64,000 nucleotides of DNA from Carnegiea gigantea (GCA_029747015.1 JAKOGI010001341.1:192340-256339), one strand, 5' to 3'; counted from the first letter of the stretch, positions 32,916 through 44,710 are shown. Notes: generated from the sequence alone by a model not told the origin. Program-made: numbers and translations.

Positions 32916-33194
32916 TGTAATGCCCTGACCCCTCTCGGTCGCAGGTCTTACCAATAATGGCTTCAAGGATCGACGACTGGCCCCACAAATCATCACAAGT
33001 CTTTCCGGAGTACTTCGTCCTCGCTCACACGCTGCCCAGGAAACTTCTCAGGCGGTCACCCATCCCAAGATTGCTCCCCAGCAAGCACGCTTAACTGTGG
33101 AGTTCTTAAGAGTGGGCTTTCCGAAAAGAAAGGTGCACCTTTGGTGATGTAAGTAGTCACTTCGATCCTTTTAAACCACACTCGGGGTGTTACA
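32916..33194 (-). repeat. Cassandra 5' LTR
   Basis: 279 bases, adjoining the primer site, followed by the ATGGG target duplication. Confidence 0.93.
33041..33110 (-). other. 5S-rRNA-like segment in the 5' LTR
   Basis: Same segment as in the other LTR, with AGTTAAGCGTGCTTG and GGGATGGGTGACC kept. The stretch after box C differs slightly (GCCTGAGAAGTTT). Confidence 0.88.
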
Positions 33195-34980
33195 ATGGGA
33201 CTTGAAAGAAATGGAATAAGACATGATTACTTGACATCATATGTTTGTTTAGTCATGGAATGGAATCAAATGTTTTATTTAACTTTTTTATAGTAATATA
33301 AATTACTTTTAAGTATGGAGTAACCCATGGGCCCTTTATTTTATCTCTCCTTAACAACCAGACTCCACTCTATTGCTCCTTCTTCCTCTCCAATGAATGG
33401 ATGATGCTCAGTCATTGGTATTCCTTCTCTCTCTATCTCCCCCTCTCCCCACTTCCTTATTCTATCAGGCAGATCTAGGCGCCTTCTAATCCCATGCCTT
33501 CCTTCTCCCTCACCTGCCTGACTTCTAGTCCTCTGCTAACCACCTTTTTCTACCTTCATTGACTCCAACAACATAAGATCTGGTCGCCCTCTCTCTCTTT
33601 CTTATCCCACTGGCTCGATGTACTTATTAACCTCCTCTTCATGAGAGGAATTCAATGCATCATCCGAAGAGTTGTGATGATTTGACTTTCTACATTGAAA
33701 TCAAAGATCCTCTTTTCACTGCCAAGGGTTTTGAATTGCTCTTCAATCTAGATCGATCTCCCCTAGTAGGCACCTGAGAATCGTATCTCCATTCTTCTAT
33801 AAGATTTGAAGCCCAAATCTCTGTTCTTCAATAGTGCACTTGGAATCCCAACAATGTTAGACTTAAATTTGGCCTTACTTTTTAATAGTCTTGGGCTTGT
33901 GCTAGAACTCACTTGAGTTCAGCCCTAAACCACTCAAGAACCCAACTAAGTTCATAAACTGGGCCGATCATGAACTCAACCGGTTTCCCATTTAAAATGC
34001 TATTACCTTTGCTATTGAAGTGATCAGGCAGTTGCATGTTTGAATGGGTCCATGTGCTTGGTTCCCATTTAAATTGTTATTACCCTTCTTATCCTTTTCC
34101 CATTACAAAAAGGGGTCATCCTTTTGAGTTTGTGGGGACATGGATTAAAAGGACAGATGGAGAGGAATTAGTGAAAAATTAGAGTGAAAGAAGTGTTCCC
34201 TTGCCAAAAATGAGATTAGGTGACCATTATAATTCTGCTGGGTTCTTGGGCTAACCAAGTGTGTCAACCTGCGGCAAATTGCTGCCGTCATCAATTATTC
34301 TAATTTTAAGAATTGTGAAAATGTAATTGTAATTTACCTTCCATGCCTGATGTATTTTTTTATTTCAGTGTTCTTCTATTTTGCATTTAGCATGAAATAG
34401 TAATGTTATTTTTCCATTCAATTTTTGATTTATTAATATGTTGCATGCTTATTGAGTATGACCTTCTAATTTTCCAATTTGATTACTAGAGGCCGTCAAT
34501 GATGACAGATGGTGTTAGGATGTATCCCATCGTAGCATGTACCTTCCCCCCCCCCCGAAACTTGGACTTTTGGTTCTAGCCAATGGAGTCAAGTGGTCCC
34601 CACACCACGGATTATTTAGGGATCCTTTTTTTTTAAACTTGTCTTATCAAGTCATGTTTGTCTTGATTATCCCTTTAGTTTAAAGGCATGATGAGAAAAA
34701 TAATTTATCTTTTTGTGTTTTTACAAACTCGGTACCATTTGTGCTCTCTGCCGAGGAGTCCAATTGTGTTCCTAAGCTCAAGTATGAATAGTTCAGGCTT
34801 TTGCCACAAACAACAATTATTATTTTGGTCAAAAGCCCTAATGAGTTATTGGTTCATTTGAATATTGCTTCTCTCCCCCAAAAGAGATTGCTTTTTGGCA
34901 AATAAATAAAGTTAAAATCTTAATTAAGACACCTAAGCCATATGTAGGGACTGCGCCCCAGGAATACGAGTCATGGTCTT
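33195..34980. other. Non-coding stretch, probably including the Tat-type 5' LTR
   Basis: No protein similarity is seen. The stretch has pyrimidine-rich blocks near 33380-33620 and an 11-base C run at 34546-34556. Because a Tat/Ogre-like primer region follows at about 34982, part of this stretch is likely the element's 5' LTR. I could not find its start or a matching copy in the window. Confidence 0.4.
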
Positions 34981-34981
34981 T

Positions 34982-35013
34982 ACAGCGGGGACTTCACTAG
35001 GAACTTGTTAAGA
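34982..35013 (+). other. Possible Tat/Ogre primer region
   Basis: ACAGCGGGGACTTCACTAGG recalls the TGGCGACTCCACTGGGGAC region that follows the LTR in Ogre/Tat elements (tRNA-Arg primer). The match is partial, so the call rests mostly on position. Confidence 0.4.
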
Positions 35014-35251
35014 GGGTGAGACTTCAAAATCAAATAGGCAAATTGAAGGTGTTATACTTACAGTAGGCATATTGCATTTAGGTGTTGCCTAGTAAGGCAT
35101 TAACAAGCACATGTAAGCAAAACCATATATTTCCCATTTTTGGGATTACTATTGCTACTAAGTGGATCCACTTAACATTCGACTATGCTTGTAATTATTT
35201 TTTTGCCACTCATGGCATATACTTCTAAGTCCATCTAATGATGAGAGATGC

Positions 35252-35419
35252 CATCAAACATGTAAGTTTCACTATGCATCCCATGGGTGTGGAAGTGTTT
35301 GGACCACAGGAGACCATAAGCCCTTACCTAAAACTCATCAAACATGCAAGGTTCACCATGCATCCCATGGGTGTGGAAGTGTTTGGACCACAGGAGACCA
35401 TAAGGCCTCACCTAAAACT
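35252..35419 (+). repeat. 84-bp tandem duplication in the Tat leader
   Basis: Two units start CATCAAACATG at 35252 and 35336. Both contain CATCCCATGGGTGTGGAAGT and GGACCACAGGAGACCATAAG. The unit is 28 codons long and the frame is open through both. Confidence 0.9.
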
Positions 35420-35487
35420 CATTGCAATATAGAACTTTTGACTTAGATTGAAATTCATTTGTGTGTCTAGAAGTGTATTTAAAACTT

Positions 35488-38327
35488 TGATAAGTACCAA
35501 TAGATCATATCATTTAAGGGTCATTTTGATACGTTTTTAGGGGATTCATGAGTTTTATGGTAAGTTTTTACCCCAAAAATCCCATTTTACACTTGGTTGT
35601 AGCTTTGATGACTTTTGCAGGTTTTAAGACCTTTTTTATCAAGAATTAACCCTTAAAAGTTATCCTTATGACTCCCCATGGATGCCCTACGTCACTATGC
35701 TCGTGGAAGGAAGGAAGAACAGAAGATCATTGAAATAGAGCTGACCATAGACGGTTCGTGGTGTCTTCATTTCCCCCGAGCCTTTTTGTTTTCTCGCGGC
35801 TTTTTGACTTCCAGGTAGTTTTAATTCTATTACTAAGTGTGGTGTTCGGCTTCCAGGAGTTTCCCTATAAAAAAAGCTATTCTCAGCCTCATTTCCACAC
35901 ATCCAATCCCTTTCTACTCTCCATCATCCACTATCTAGATTAGGATTATAGAATAGATTAGAGGAAGAGCAAGTTGAAGGTAAAGATTGCAAGGATTCCA
36001 GATTGGGTTTGCAACTGCGATTCAAGTGTGCATCGATTGAGCAATTCCTCTCCCTTCTTTTCTCTTTTCTCTTTTCTCTTTATATTTTTGTGCTTTTAGA
36101 TTATTGTTATTTTTATGTTAGGTTTTGGATTGTTAATCTTGGGATTGAGTTGAATTGTTGTGATTGAACCAATTCTTGTTTTGATCTAAAAGTACTTAGG
36201 ATTTGTTGGGTTTATTCTGTTGAATCTTAAATGTTGATTTTCTAGTAGGAAACTTGATCAATTTCTTACCTGGTTTAGACATTTGATGAAAAACTGAAAG
36301 GTCAAACTAAATGTTGGAAAACTAAGATTCAATTTAAGTGCGTGGGATCTTGAGAAAGACTTACTGTTTAAGAAACCCCTAAATTTGATAATTGTGTTCT
36401 TAATGGTCTTAGATTAATCAAAAATCCTTGAGAAATGGTAGCTGATTAGATTTAAGAATTTCATTCCACCTTGAAAGAGAGGTTTGAAAATTTGATTATC
36501 ACTTTTTGAATTACCCATCTAAAGAAGAGGCACTTGATTAATTCTTGGGTTGGAAAATTACTTGATTTGATTAAATTCCTTGATTGTTTATGTTGATTAT
36601 ATTTAGTTTTGATGATAACAAATCCAAGTGTAAAAATTTGTCCAAGTAATGTTGCTCCGAACACGATCTCCAAACATGCCTAACTGGTGTTTGTGATCTT
36701 TATTGTATTAACTGGTTTGCTACATGTGAGAACAAGTCTTCTAGACAGGTTTTACTTGGTGATTCCATATTAAGTCAAGAACACCATCTCGACAGTTGAT
36801 TGTAAAGCGTGTTCCTGAACTCTAGCAATGCAAAGAACAACCCCAGCAAACAAAGTGGCCTTGGTGTTCACAGCAGCTCTACAAATCTCGGACAAGATGA
36901 CTGGTTCAAAACAAGAAGTCTTGGGTATATAGGTGTTATTTAATTAGACTCTTGTTAATATGCCAATATTGAAAACATCATTTTAAACACCTCTTGAATC
37001 GGTATTTGCGCTAAAGTACTTCAGAACACCAGTTGCGAACAACCCTGCAAACAGGGTGCCTAGGGTGTTTCTGAACTGCAGTGGCCATACCCGATTATTT
37101 TTGAAAATTCATTTTGGTTGGCCAAGATCTCCAGAATACTTTCTTTGAATTTCAAAATTGCTATTTTTCTGGAGAGGATAGTTCTTGAAAATATTATGGA
37201 GATTTGCGAAAATAGGTTTGGGAGATTTGCCAAATCAAAAGATTCCTATGACTATATTTTCGGATTTGGTAAAAGCTGAAAATCTCTTTAAACCTCTTCA
37301 CGGCTATGGGAAGATAAGGGTTATCTTTTAAGATAACAAAATCCCTTATATTTTGGGATAAATTCATCATTAGCCGTTGGAGAATATATTTTGTTTGCAA
37401 AACATTTTCCATACTTAGCTGATTCTTTGGTTTTTGACCGTTGGACCTTGTGTTTAAAAACCGCAGCTTTTCTCTCCCATAGAGAAGCCGAGAAGCAGAT
37501 AGAAAAAACTCAGACTGAAGAAGAGAAGCAACACAGCTTTCTGAAAAATCTGGAAAAAATTAGGAAACTCGTTTTTCACATTAAAATTCTTGAGCTTCAT
37601 TCTGAAAAGCAAAACCGTGACAAGCTGTGTTTGATTTGAGTTTTCAAACCATTGGCATAATAGGATCTTCATTGTACCTTACATCTGCTTAGTGAGAAGC
37701 ACCCCCTGTAAGGTGTTTGTAACCCTGATCTTGGATCAGAAAAGTGAGTGAGTGTGTCCTAGTCGTGTGGACTTGGACGTGTCTAATCTTGCGAAGGTTG
37801 GACGTGGTGTAACCTGTCTTTGGGAAGAAGGTTACGTGGTTGCAAGTTGTAACAAGGTGTGTTACATTTGTAACGTGTGAAGCCCGTTAGTGAAAGTGGT
37901 TAAATCCTACACGAGGTAGGTCGTGGTTTTTCACACCTCAGTTGGGCTAGAGGTGTTTTCCACGTAAAAATTGTGTGTGCTTTATTTTCCGCATTTATCT
38001 TGGTGATTTTCGCATCTGCAATATTTGAGAACACCCCGTGCAAACAAGCTATCAGGGTGTTTGTCATTTGAGAACAACCTCTTTGAGGGTGTTTGTTATT
38101 TACAACGCGAAAATCAGACACCACAATTCACCCCCCCTCTTGTGGTTGTATACTCACGAACCCAACAGTTTACCTATTAGATTAGATAAGTAGCATAGTT
38201 AAATTTCATTGTCAAATTTGGATTTGCTTAGCATATCTTAGCGGAATATAACCCAATAGTTTGACCAAGTCTCTATGGGATCGACCTTGATTTGCTACAA
38301 TGCCACCATAATTTTGCGGCCGTATCA
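35488..38327 (+). repeat. Athila-like 5' LTR, interrupted by a solo LTR
   Basis: The parts 35488-36590 and 38173-38327, with GTTTA shared at the break, align with 41423-42698. Both copies contain CTTTTCTC repeats near 36060 and 42005, with more units in the 3' copy. Confidence 0.9.
36591..38167 (+). mobile_element. Solo LTR of a SIRE/Maximus-type copia element
   Basis: 1577 bases from TGTTGATTATATT to CCCAACA (TGTTG and CAACA inverted ends), flanked by GTTTA at 36586-36590 and 38168-38172. It starts with TTTTGATGATAACAAATCC and ends with CAATTCACCCCCCCTCTTGTG, both typical of Sirevirus LTRs as I know them. There is no second LTR, primer site or coding region, so it is a solo LTR left by recombination between two LTRs. 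Confidence 0.85.
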
Positions 38328-38330
38328 AGT

Positions 38331-38353
38331 TTTTGGCGCTGTTACCAGGGACT
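38331..38353 (+). other. Primer-binding site (Athila-like element)
   Basis: TTTTGGCGCTGTTACCAGGG starts three bases after the LTR end, near the TGGCGCCGTTGCCGGGGA form of Athila/Tat elements, with three differences. Confidence 0.8.
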
Positions 38354-38444
38354 AGTGTTGAATACTGGGTTGCTCCCAATAGGTTTGACTAAGCATTTTT
38401 GTTTTTCTTTGACCAAAAAAAAAACACAAAGAGAAATTTTTGAA

Positions 38445-38855
38445 AAAAACAATGGCAATTTTTTATTTCCTCTAATTTGAGCATTAATTATTTTGGAGGT
38501 ATTTTAAGGGTTTGAATGCTTTTCTTGCTCAATGTAGTTATTGTATTGATAAGTGGGAAATTTTAGACATTGTTGATGAGGATGTCAATAGTGAAGCCCT
38601 TATTCTTTTAGAGTGTTGGGGTTTTTATGGTAAAAATGTTGGTGAGGCATGGTATTTGCTTGAGTAGATTGCTTGCGATTCATTTGAATTTGAGAAGGCT
38701 AGTTTTGTTTCTGGTTGTTTGTTCCCCCATCCTTGTGTGTTCTATTCTAGATCTTATTATATTCATTTTTTGTGTGAGTTGTACATTCTTCTAACCATGC
38801 TACTAATTCGTGTCCTTATTATGCATGTTATGCTTTACCTTACTTTGCATCACCC
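38445..38855 (+). pseudogene. Gag-like N-terminal remnant (Athila-like element)
   Basis: In more than one frame the stretch recalls the first part of the protein in the related element at 19730: a LFWRYFKGLNAF-like block where the other has FWGYLPRLYDY, and a later CDSFEFEKASF. Stops are frequent. No zinc knuckle or protease is seen. Confidence 0.5.
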
Positions 38856-39467
38856 ATGGATAATACTGATGTTGTCCTGAACTTACATGATTCATCCTTC
38901 CTTTTAGCTCAGTGTATAGGGCTCAAAGTGGGTGAGCGTTTTGGGTTTGTTGCTAGGTTTGATGTTGCTGATGGTTGTTTTGAGTTGGAAGATATTTTAG
39001 ATGAGGTGCATGATCTAGATAAGGCTTCTTTGTGGGGGCCACGTTATGTGTTTATGCATGAGGAATCTCCTAGCCTTGGTTCTAATAATGTTCTCCCCAA
39101 TCTGCTTGATCATTCCCTTGTTTCACTTGTTTGTTCATTACCTTCTCAGTCCCTCGAGTATTATCTTGATGTGCCCATTGATAATCCTATGATTTTTAAT
39201 GTTATTGCTGATTTGGGCTGTGAGGATAACGTGTTTAGTATGCTTGGTGGGAATGTTGATAATTTTATGTCCCTAGGTTACTTTAGTGGGTATAGTGCCT
39301 TCCTTGACCCATATTGTACGTACCTAGTGGATGCACCTAGAAAAATCATGTGGAATACTTTCTTTGATTTCTCTTTTGATTTTTCTATAGCGTTTGGTTT
39401 ATTAAAAAGAGCAACTAAATTTCTTCGTTATGATTATCTTGATGCTCTCTTACTATCATGCTTGTGA
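38856..39467 (+). CDS. Uninterrupted ORF of unknown function in an Athila-like element
   Basis: 203 codons without a stop, beginning MDNTDVVLNLHDSSFLLA. The protein is acidic and rich in Asp, Leu, Phe and Ser (DVADGCFELEDILDEVHDLD). It has no signal peptide and no motif that I know. Just after the stop another frame continues with VVFDKLLRALM and then LMLRWARLHGGL, which resembles DKLLRSLM and LMLHEPLFKWILGG in the element at 17955, so the ancestral protein was longer. It lies where an autonomous element would have protease and RT. It may be a remnant of a gag-associated or accessory protein. The start codon is simply the first ATG of the frame. Confidence 0.5.
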   Translation: MDNTDVVLNLHDSSFLLAQCIGLKVGERFGFVARFDVADGCFELEDILDEVHDLDKASLWGPRYVFMHEESPSLGSNNVLPNLLDHSLVSLVCSLPSQSLEYYLDVPIDNPMIFNVIADLGCEDNVFSMLGGNVDNFMSLGYFSGYSAFLDPYCTYLVDAPRKIMWNTFFDFSFDFSIAFGLLKRATKFLRYDYLDALLLSCL

Positions 39468-39560
39468 GCCCCATGCTGTGGTGTTTGACAAGCTTTTACG
39501 GGCTTTGATGACATCGAATTTAATAAGTAGAGTCTTGAAATTGTGATGGAGTGGCTGATG

Positions 39561-41410
39561 CTCCGTTGGGCTCGTTTGCATGGAGGCCTTAGCTTAGGTG
39601 CACGTAGCACCTAACCTGATGAGATTGTTTTCTTTTGTTTCCCATTTCCCTTCTCTTCCTTTCTTTCCTTTGAATAATAATGCTTTATCTAAGCATGGGG
39701 GAAGGGTAGTTTCTATGTTTTCTATTTTGGTTATTAGTTTACACACTAGTTAGAGCATGTAGGTTTAGGTTTCCTTTTTGTTTGCACTAGTGTGTTCCAT
39801 TTAGTTGCATTTAGGTTTGCATATAGGATTGCACGAAGGGATGGTGTGGATTGGTTTGAGATAACCTCCGATGATATTTTTGCTGGACATGGTAGCTTTC
39901 ATAAGCTTAAGTAACTTTTGATGTGTAATCCTTATTGGTGCTAAAATTTTTGAAGGTTTTATAAATATTTCTTGTTTTGACCCTTGTCTTGATTGAGAAT
40001 TTTGGTACATCTTGGAATTGTTAGCACTAATGTTTGTATATGGAGTCATTTTATGAGCTTAATGAGCCTTTGCTAGATGTCCTGCGAGATTTTGAGCCTT
40101 ATTTGGACTAATTCATTATGTTTAGTCTTATGTTTCTTTTATGTGTGTGACTCTTCTATGCGGGATCTCCAGAACTTGCCTTCACTCTTGTTCAAAACCA
40201 CATTAGCATGTGCACAGTTGATGATATGATAGAGGCATTTCTTTCTTTTGGATATTTTAGCCAAATAGCCAAATAGTCTACCCTTGTATTACATGTTTAT
40301 TCCCCTTTTTTAGCCCCTTTGAGCTTCTTTCCATCTTTGTTGTGATCCCTTCATATTTGCCCTTGGCTAAACACATATTTCTATCTTTAAGTCAGGTCTA
40401 TAGAGCATCACTTCATCTATCAAGTGGGTGATTTTAGGAATAATTGAGTTTAAGCTCACTTTGGTATGATGGTTTGTTGAGGGATTAATGATATTGAGCA
40501 TTTGGATTTATTCCTCTCTTATTTGGGTTGTGTATATATGTATTAGGTTGTGAGTTGACAATTGGTAATCCTATGCCTTTCAATAATTGAAATTCTGATT
40601 TTATTTTCCAAAATATGAAGAAAAAAAGAAAAAAAGAGAAAAATCATGTAAACAAAAGCAAGAAAAAAAAGAGGAGAAAAAGAAAACAAAAAAACAAAGA
40701 AAAAAGAATGAATAAGTGTTTGGCATTGGATATGTAAATAGTTTGTGTTCTTTCTTTGTCAATTCATTTCCTATTTGATTCATTGGGCTATGTTCATTAT
40801 GTTGTTGGGGTTTGGAGCATTGGTGAACTTCAGAGTTGCTTGGTGTTTTAGCTGGTTGCTCCCTAGTCACTTGGCTAAATAGCTCCACATTACTAAATGC
40901 ATTTGTCCACTCCTTTCCCTTAACCCTTCTAGCCCACATTACAACCTATATAAAGTCCTCTTGATTATCTTCTGGATGCTGTATTTTAGTGGTGGAGAAT
41001 TTAAAAGTCTTAGTAAGCATATGGTAGATTGCATCTTTGGAATGAGTGTTGAGTGAAGCTATGCTATGTTTTAAACACATGAGTGGGAGTGATTCACATT
41101 TCTCAAAAGTGAGGTTTTATCAGTCTGTTTGGCTCTATTCAATTCCATATGCTTACATGATATGCTTTGTCGTTCTTTGGGGGTGCTCAAGTTTGATATC
41201 AAGCATGTGGTCTCGTACTTTTTCAAAAACCTTCTCCTTCTAATTTTGAAATGTTTTGTGCGTTATTTGGGATTGTCGTTGATTGTCACTTTTTCTTATA
41301 ATATGCTATGACTTGCCTACTTTAAGGAGGTTGTTATGTTTTGAGTCCTAGATGCATCTCCCCTTGTTCGTTTTCTCTAGTGTTTGCTTGAGGACAAGCA
41401 ATCGTTCAAG
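39561..41410 (+). other. Non-coding 3' region of the Athila-like element
   Basis: No coding similarity is seen. The stretch contains an A/G-rich run (about 40612-40710) and landmark words that recur, inverted, at 44730-45690 and 52230-52960 in the other Athila-like element, showing common descent. Confidence 0.65.
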
Positions 41411-41422
41411 CATGGGGGAATT
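41411..41422 (+). other. Polypurine tract (Athila-like element)
   Basis: CATGGGGGAATT directly precedes the 3' LTR start TGATAAG. Confidence 0.85.
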
Positions 41423-42698
41423 TGATAAGTACCAATAGAGCTTATCATTTTAGGGTCATTTTGATGCGTTTTTAAGGGATTCATGAGTTTTATGGTTAGT
41501 TTTTACCCCACAAATCCCATTTTACACTTGGATATAGTGCTGTGATGATTTTTGTAGGTTTTAAGACCTTTTTGATCAAGAATTGACCCTTAAAAGTCAT
41601 CCTTATGACTCCCCACGGATGCCCCAAGTCACTAGACCTGTGGAAGGAAGAAAGAACAAAAGATCATTGAAACAGAGCTAACCACGGATGGTCCGTGGTG
41701 AAGGCCACGGTTCATGGTGTCGTCATTTCCCAGAGCCTTTCTGTTTTCTCGTGGCTTTTTGACTTCTAGGCAGTTTTAATTCCATTATTACACGTGGTTG
41801 TTCGGCTTCCAAGAGTTTCACTATAAAAAGGGCTATTCTCAGCCTCATTTCCACACATCCCATCCCATTCCACTCCCCATAAACCACTATCAAGATTAGG
41901 ATTATAGATTAGTTAGAGGAAGAGCAAGTTGAAGGTGAAGATTTCCAGATCGGGTTTGCAACGGCGGTTCAAGTATGCATCAGCTGAGTAATTCCTCTCC
42001 CTTCTTTTCTCTTTTCTCTTTTCTCTTTTCTCTTTATATTTTTATACTTTTAGATTATTGTTGATTTTTATGTTAAGCTTTGCATTGTTAATCTTGAGAT
42101 TGAGTTAAATTGTTGTGATTGAACAAATTCTTGTTTTGATCTAAAAGTGCTTTGGGTTTGTTGGATTTATTCTATTGAATCTTAGGTGTCGATTTGCTAG
42201 TAGGAAACTTGATTAATTTCTTGCTTATTTTAGACATTCGGTGAAGAACTGAAAGGTGAAAGTAGATGTTGGAAAACGAAGATTCGGCTTAAGTAGTTGG
42301 GTTCTTGAGAAAGACTTACTATTTATGAAACCCCTAAATTTGATAATCGTATTCTTAATGACCTTAGATTAATCAAAAACCCTTAAAAAATAGCAGCTGA
42401 TTAGATTTAAGAATTTCATTCCACCTTGAAAGAAGGGTTTGAAAATTCGATTGTCGGTTTTCGAATGACCTCTCTAAAGAAGTGGCACTTGATTAATTAT
42501 TGGGTTGAAAAATTACTTGATTTGATTAAATTCCTTGATTGTTTACCTATTAGATTAGATAAGTAGCATATTAAATTTCATTATGAAATTTGGATTTGCT
42601 TAGCATATCTTGACGGAATATAACCAATAGCTTGACCAAGTCTTTGTGGGATCGACCTTGATTTGCTACAACGCCACCATATGCTTGCGGCCCTATCA
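41423..42698 (+). repeat. Athila-like 3' LTR
   Basis: 1276 bases from TGATAAGTACC to CCCTATCA, followed by the AACTT target duplication. Confidence 0.92.
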
Positions 42699-42703
42699 AA
42701 CTT

Positions 42704-43353
42704 CTATGTGACACCCAACACTTGTACAGACCCATACATTTACCATAGGTGGAAGAGTCTCAAGTCATGTTTAGGGGCCTAAGGGTAGGAAGTCTAGGTG
42801 TGGCCTAGTTTAGAATACTATCAAGTTCCTATCTAAGTTTTGTTTTAGTTGTGTTTCCCTCCCTTACATTATATGGTCATTGTTGGCATGGGCTTGAGCA
42901 CATTCGAATATTGGATTCTCTAGCGTTCGAATGTGTTTTGAGCCCATCATAGGTCACCCCCATTTTGCATTGTGTCAAGGGGTATCTTTTGCGTTAGTCA
43001 CAAAAACTTCAAGTCGATCCGCATTTAGTAGCCTTCCATGGTGTTGGTTTCCTTAGAACCCTCAGGAGGGACAGTCTTGCATCATTGGCCATTTAAGGTT
43101 TTTGCATTAGTGGTTAGGCAAATGCGTATGAGTTAAGTAAGCTCATAAGGGTCTAAGTTCTCCAAAATTAAAATAAATGCTTTCTTTAAGCTAGTCCTGA
43201 GCAATTTTTGTTCTTGGGTAGGATAGGAAAGTTTATGATATACCACTGGGATCTATACACTAGTCTGTCGGAGAATTTGAAACCATCGATCAAACCCCTC
43301 CATCTACCCTGAGAATAGATTCAGAGCTAGACACCCTAATGAGAAAAGTAAAC
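42704..43353 (+). other. Tat-type leader or gag start between two insertions
   Basis: Continues the flank at 35487 across the AACTT duplication. No clear protein, but the end has an open stretch including LRIDSELDTLMRKV-like residues across frames, possibly gag N-terminal coiled coil. The minus-strand Athila-like element starts at 43354. Confidence 0.4.
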
Positions 43354-44694
43354 TGATCACCATTGTAAGCACACAGGGTTTTGTAGTGTGTTATGGTCAT
43401 TCCCATGAATATTAGATTGAATTACTAAGTGTATCATTTGAAGTTTGCTATGCAAGATGAAGATTGGATTCAGATTTTGTCCAACGAGTGTTAAATAATC
43501 TAGGATTAACTTCAATGGCTAAAAGCATATAGGGGTAGCATCACCTAACGATGTGCTAATCAACCTAGCCAATTATGCACTTATTGCTCTGTTGGTTGAC
43601 TCAATGGCTGAAAAGATTCAGAATTCACAACTTTCTTTCAGAATATAATGAATTAACTCAATCAAACTAATTATCAAATCTATTAGATCTTAATTTAATC
43701 CAGTTCAAGAGTATAATTATCACAAGACTACTCGATTCACAATCCTTTCTTAAGTAATTATAAAACCGAGTCTAATCCTAATTTTCTAACCCTGATTCTC
43801 ATCGTTCAACACTTCAATCAACCATCTAACATATATGCAAAAAATTGGTTGGAAATACCACAGTAATAGTCAAAACTCAAGTATTAAATTGAAACAACCA
43901 AATAAAGATATCAACTGCAAATAGTTCAAACTAGCAAAAGCAACAACTTCGGTTCAGTTTAGCAATCCCTAGATTAAGAAAACTACTTATTCATGCTCAG
44001 ATTTAATAAAACAAATATCTAAAAGTATAAATCTATCTAGAAGAGAAAATGAAGAGAAGTGAAGAAAAGACAGCTTATTCTTGAAGCTCGGTTGACGATC
44101 TCTCAATCAATGCCAAGAATCCTTTGAACTTAGCTCGATCTCCTTTCTTTAGACACTAAAAAATGATGAGTCTGGATATAAGAAGGATGATGAATGACTA
44201 TAGATTGGTGATATGATCCTAAGGAAGGCTGCAAATGAGGCTTTTATTGCTAAATTTAAGAGTACCTGACACCAAAAATACTTGATAAACAAATAGCCGT
44301 GAAGAAAACAAGATGCCACGGAGAAGGAGGATGCCCACATAGGGTATGTGGGGTTCAATCATGGCCACCATGTCCTGGTCATGGTGCCCCCTACCTCAGC
44401 TGCTTTCTCTTATTCTTCCTGTTACTTTTTCCTCTAACCTTTTGGACCGTAGTACTAACCACGATATGTCTGTATTATGTGCCTTTGGGCTTGTTTCACT
44501 TCCTACTTTGATCTATCAGGAGTTAACATAATCCTTCTACTCATATACCTTAGGCTTGAAATATGCAAACACTCTCAAAACAAGTGAAACGCAAGCATAA
44601 AGTAGAAATAGGGGCATAAATTACACAAATAAGTGCATTAATCCCCTAAAATGAATCCCAAATACTTAAATAATTCATACAGATATGGCAATCA
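43354..44694 (-). repeat. Athila-like 3' LTR (minus-strand element)
   Basis: Starts TGATCACCATT on the plus strand and ends GGCAATCA. Aligned with 55688-56990 through GTAGTGTGTTA, TAGATTGAATTACTA, AATCTAGGATTAA, TAGATCTTAATTTAATC and GAAATAGGGGCATAAA. Confidence 0.8.
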
Positions 44695-44710
44695 TAACTC
44701 CCCTATGCTT
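44695..44710 (-). other. Polypurine tract (minus-strand Athila-like element)
   Basis: In the minus direction AGCATAGGGGAGTTA directly precedes the LTR, comparable to CATGGGGGAATT of the related element at 41411. Confidence 0.75.

Larger units (their letters stand above)
32465..33194 (-). mobile_element. Cassandra-type TRIM with 5S-rRNA-like LTRs
   Basis: A 730-bp miniature LTR element with no coding capacity: two 279-bp LTRs ending TGTAA and TTACA, a 172-bp internal region, and a perfect ATGGG target duplication. In the minus direction there is an initiator-Met-type primer site and the polypurine tract AAGTGGGGGTGAT. Each LTR carries a segment resembling the 3' half of plant 5S rRNA, which defines the Cassandra family; that family keeps the 5S RNA polymerase III promoter elements. 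The element is clearly GC-richer than its flanks. Confidence 0.93.
35488..42698 (+). mobile_element. Athila-like non-autonomous LTR element with AACTT duplication
   Basis: LTRs begin TGATAAGTACC and end GTATCA or CTATCA. AACTT flanks the element at 35483-35487 and 42699-42703. A primer site and a polypurine tract are present. Internal DNA (38328-41422) has a gag-like remnant, a 203-codon ORF of unknown function and about 1.9 kb without coding, but no pol. The 5' LTR is enlarged by a solo LTR at 36591-38167. Related in LTR-adjacent and internal sequence to the minus-strand element at 43354-56990. Confidence 0.9.

Noticed and set aside
32590..33110. 5S rRNA genes
   Set aside because: The 5S-like segments lie inside two matching LTRs of a TRIM with target duplications and are incomplete; they are Cassandra promoter sequences.
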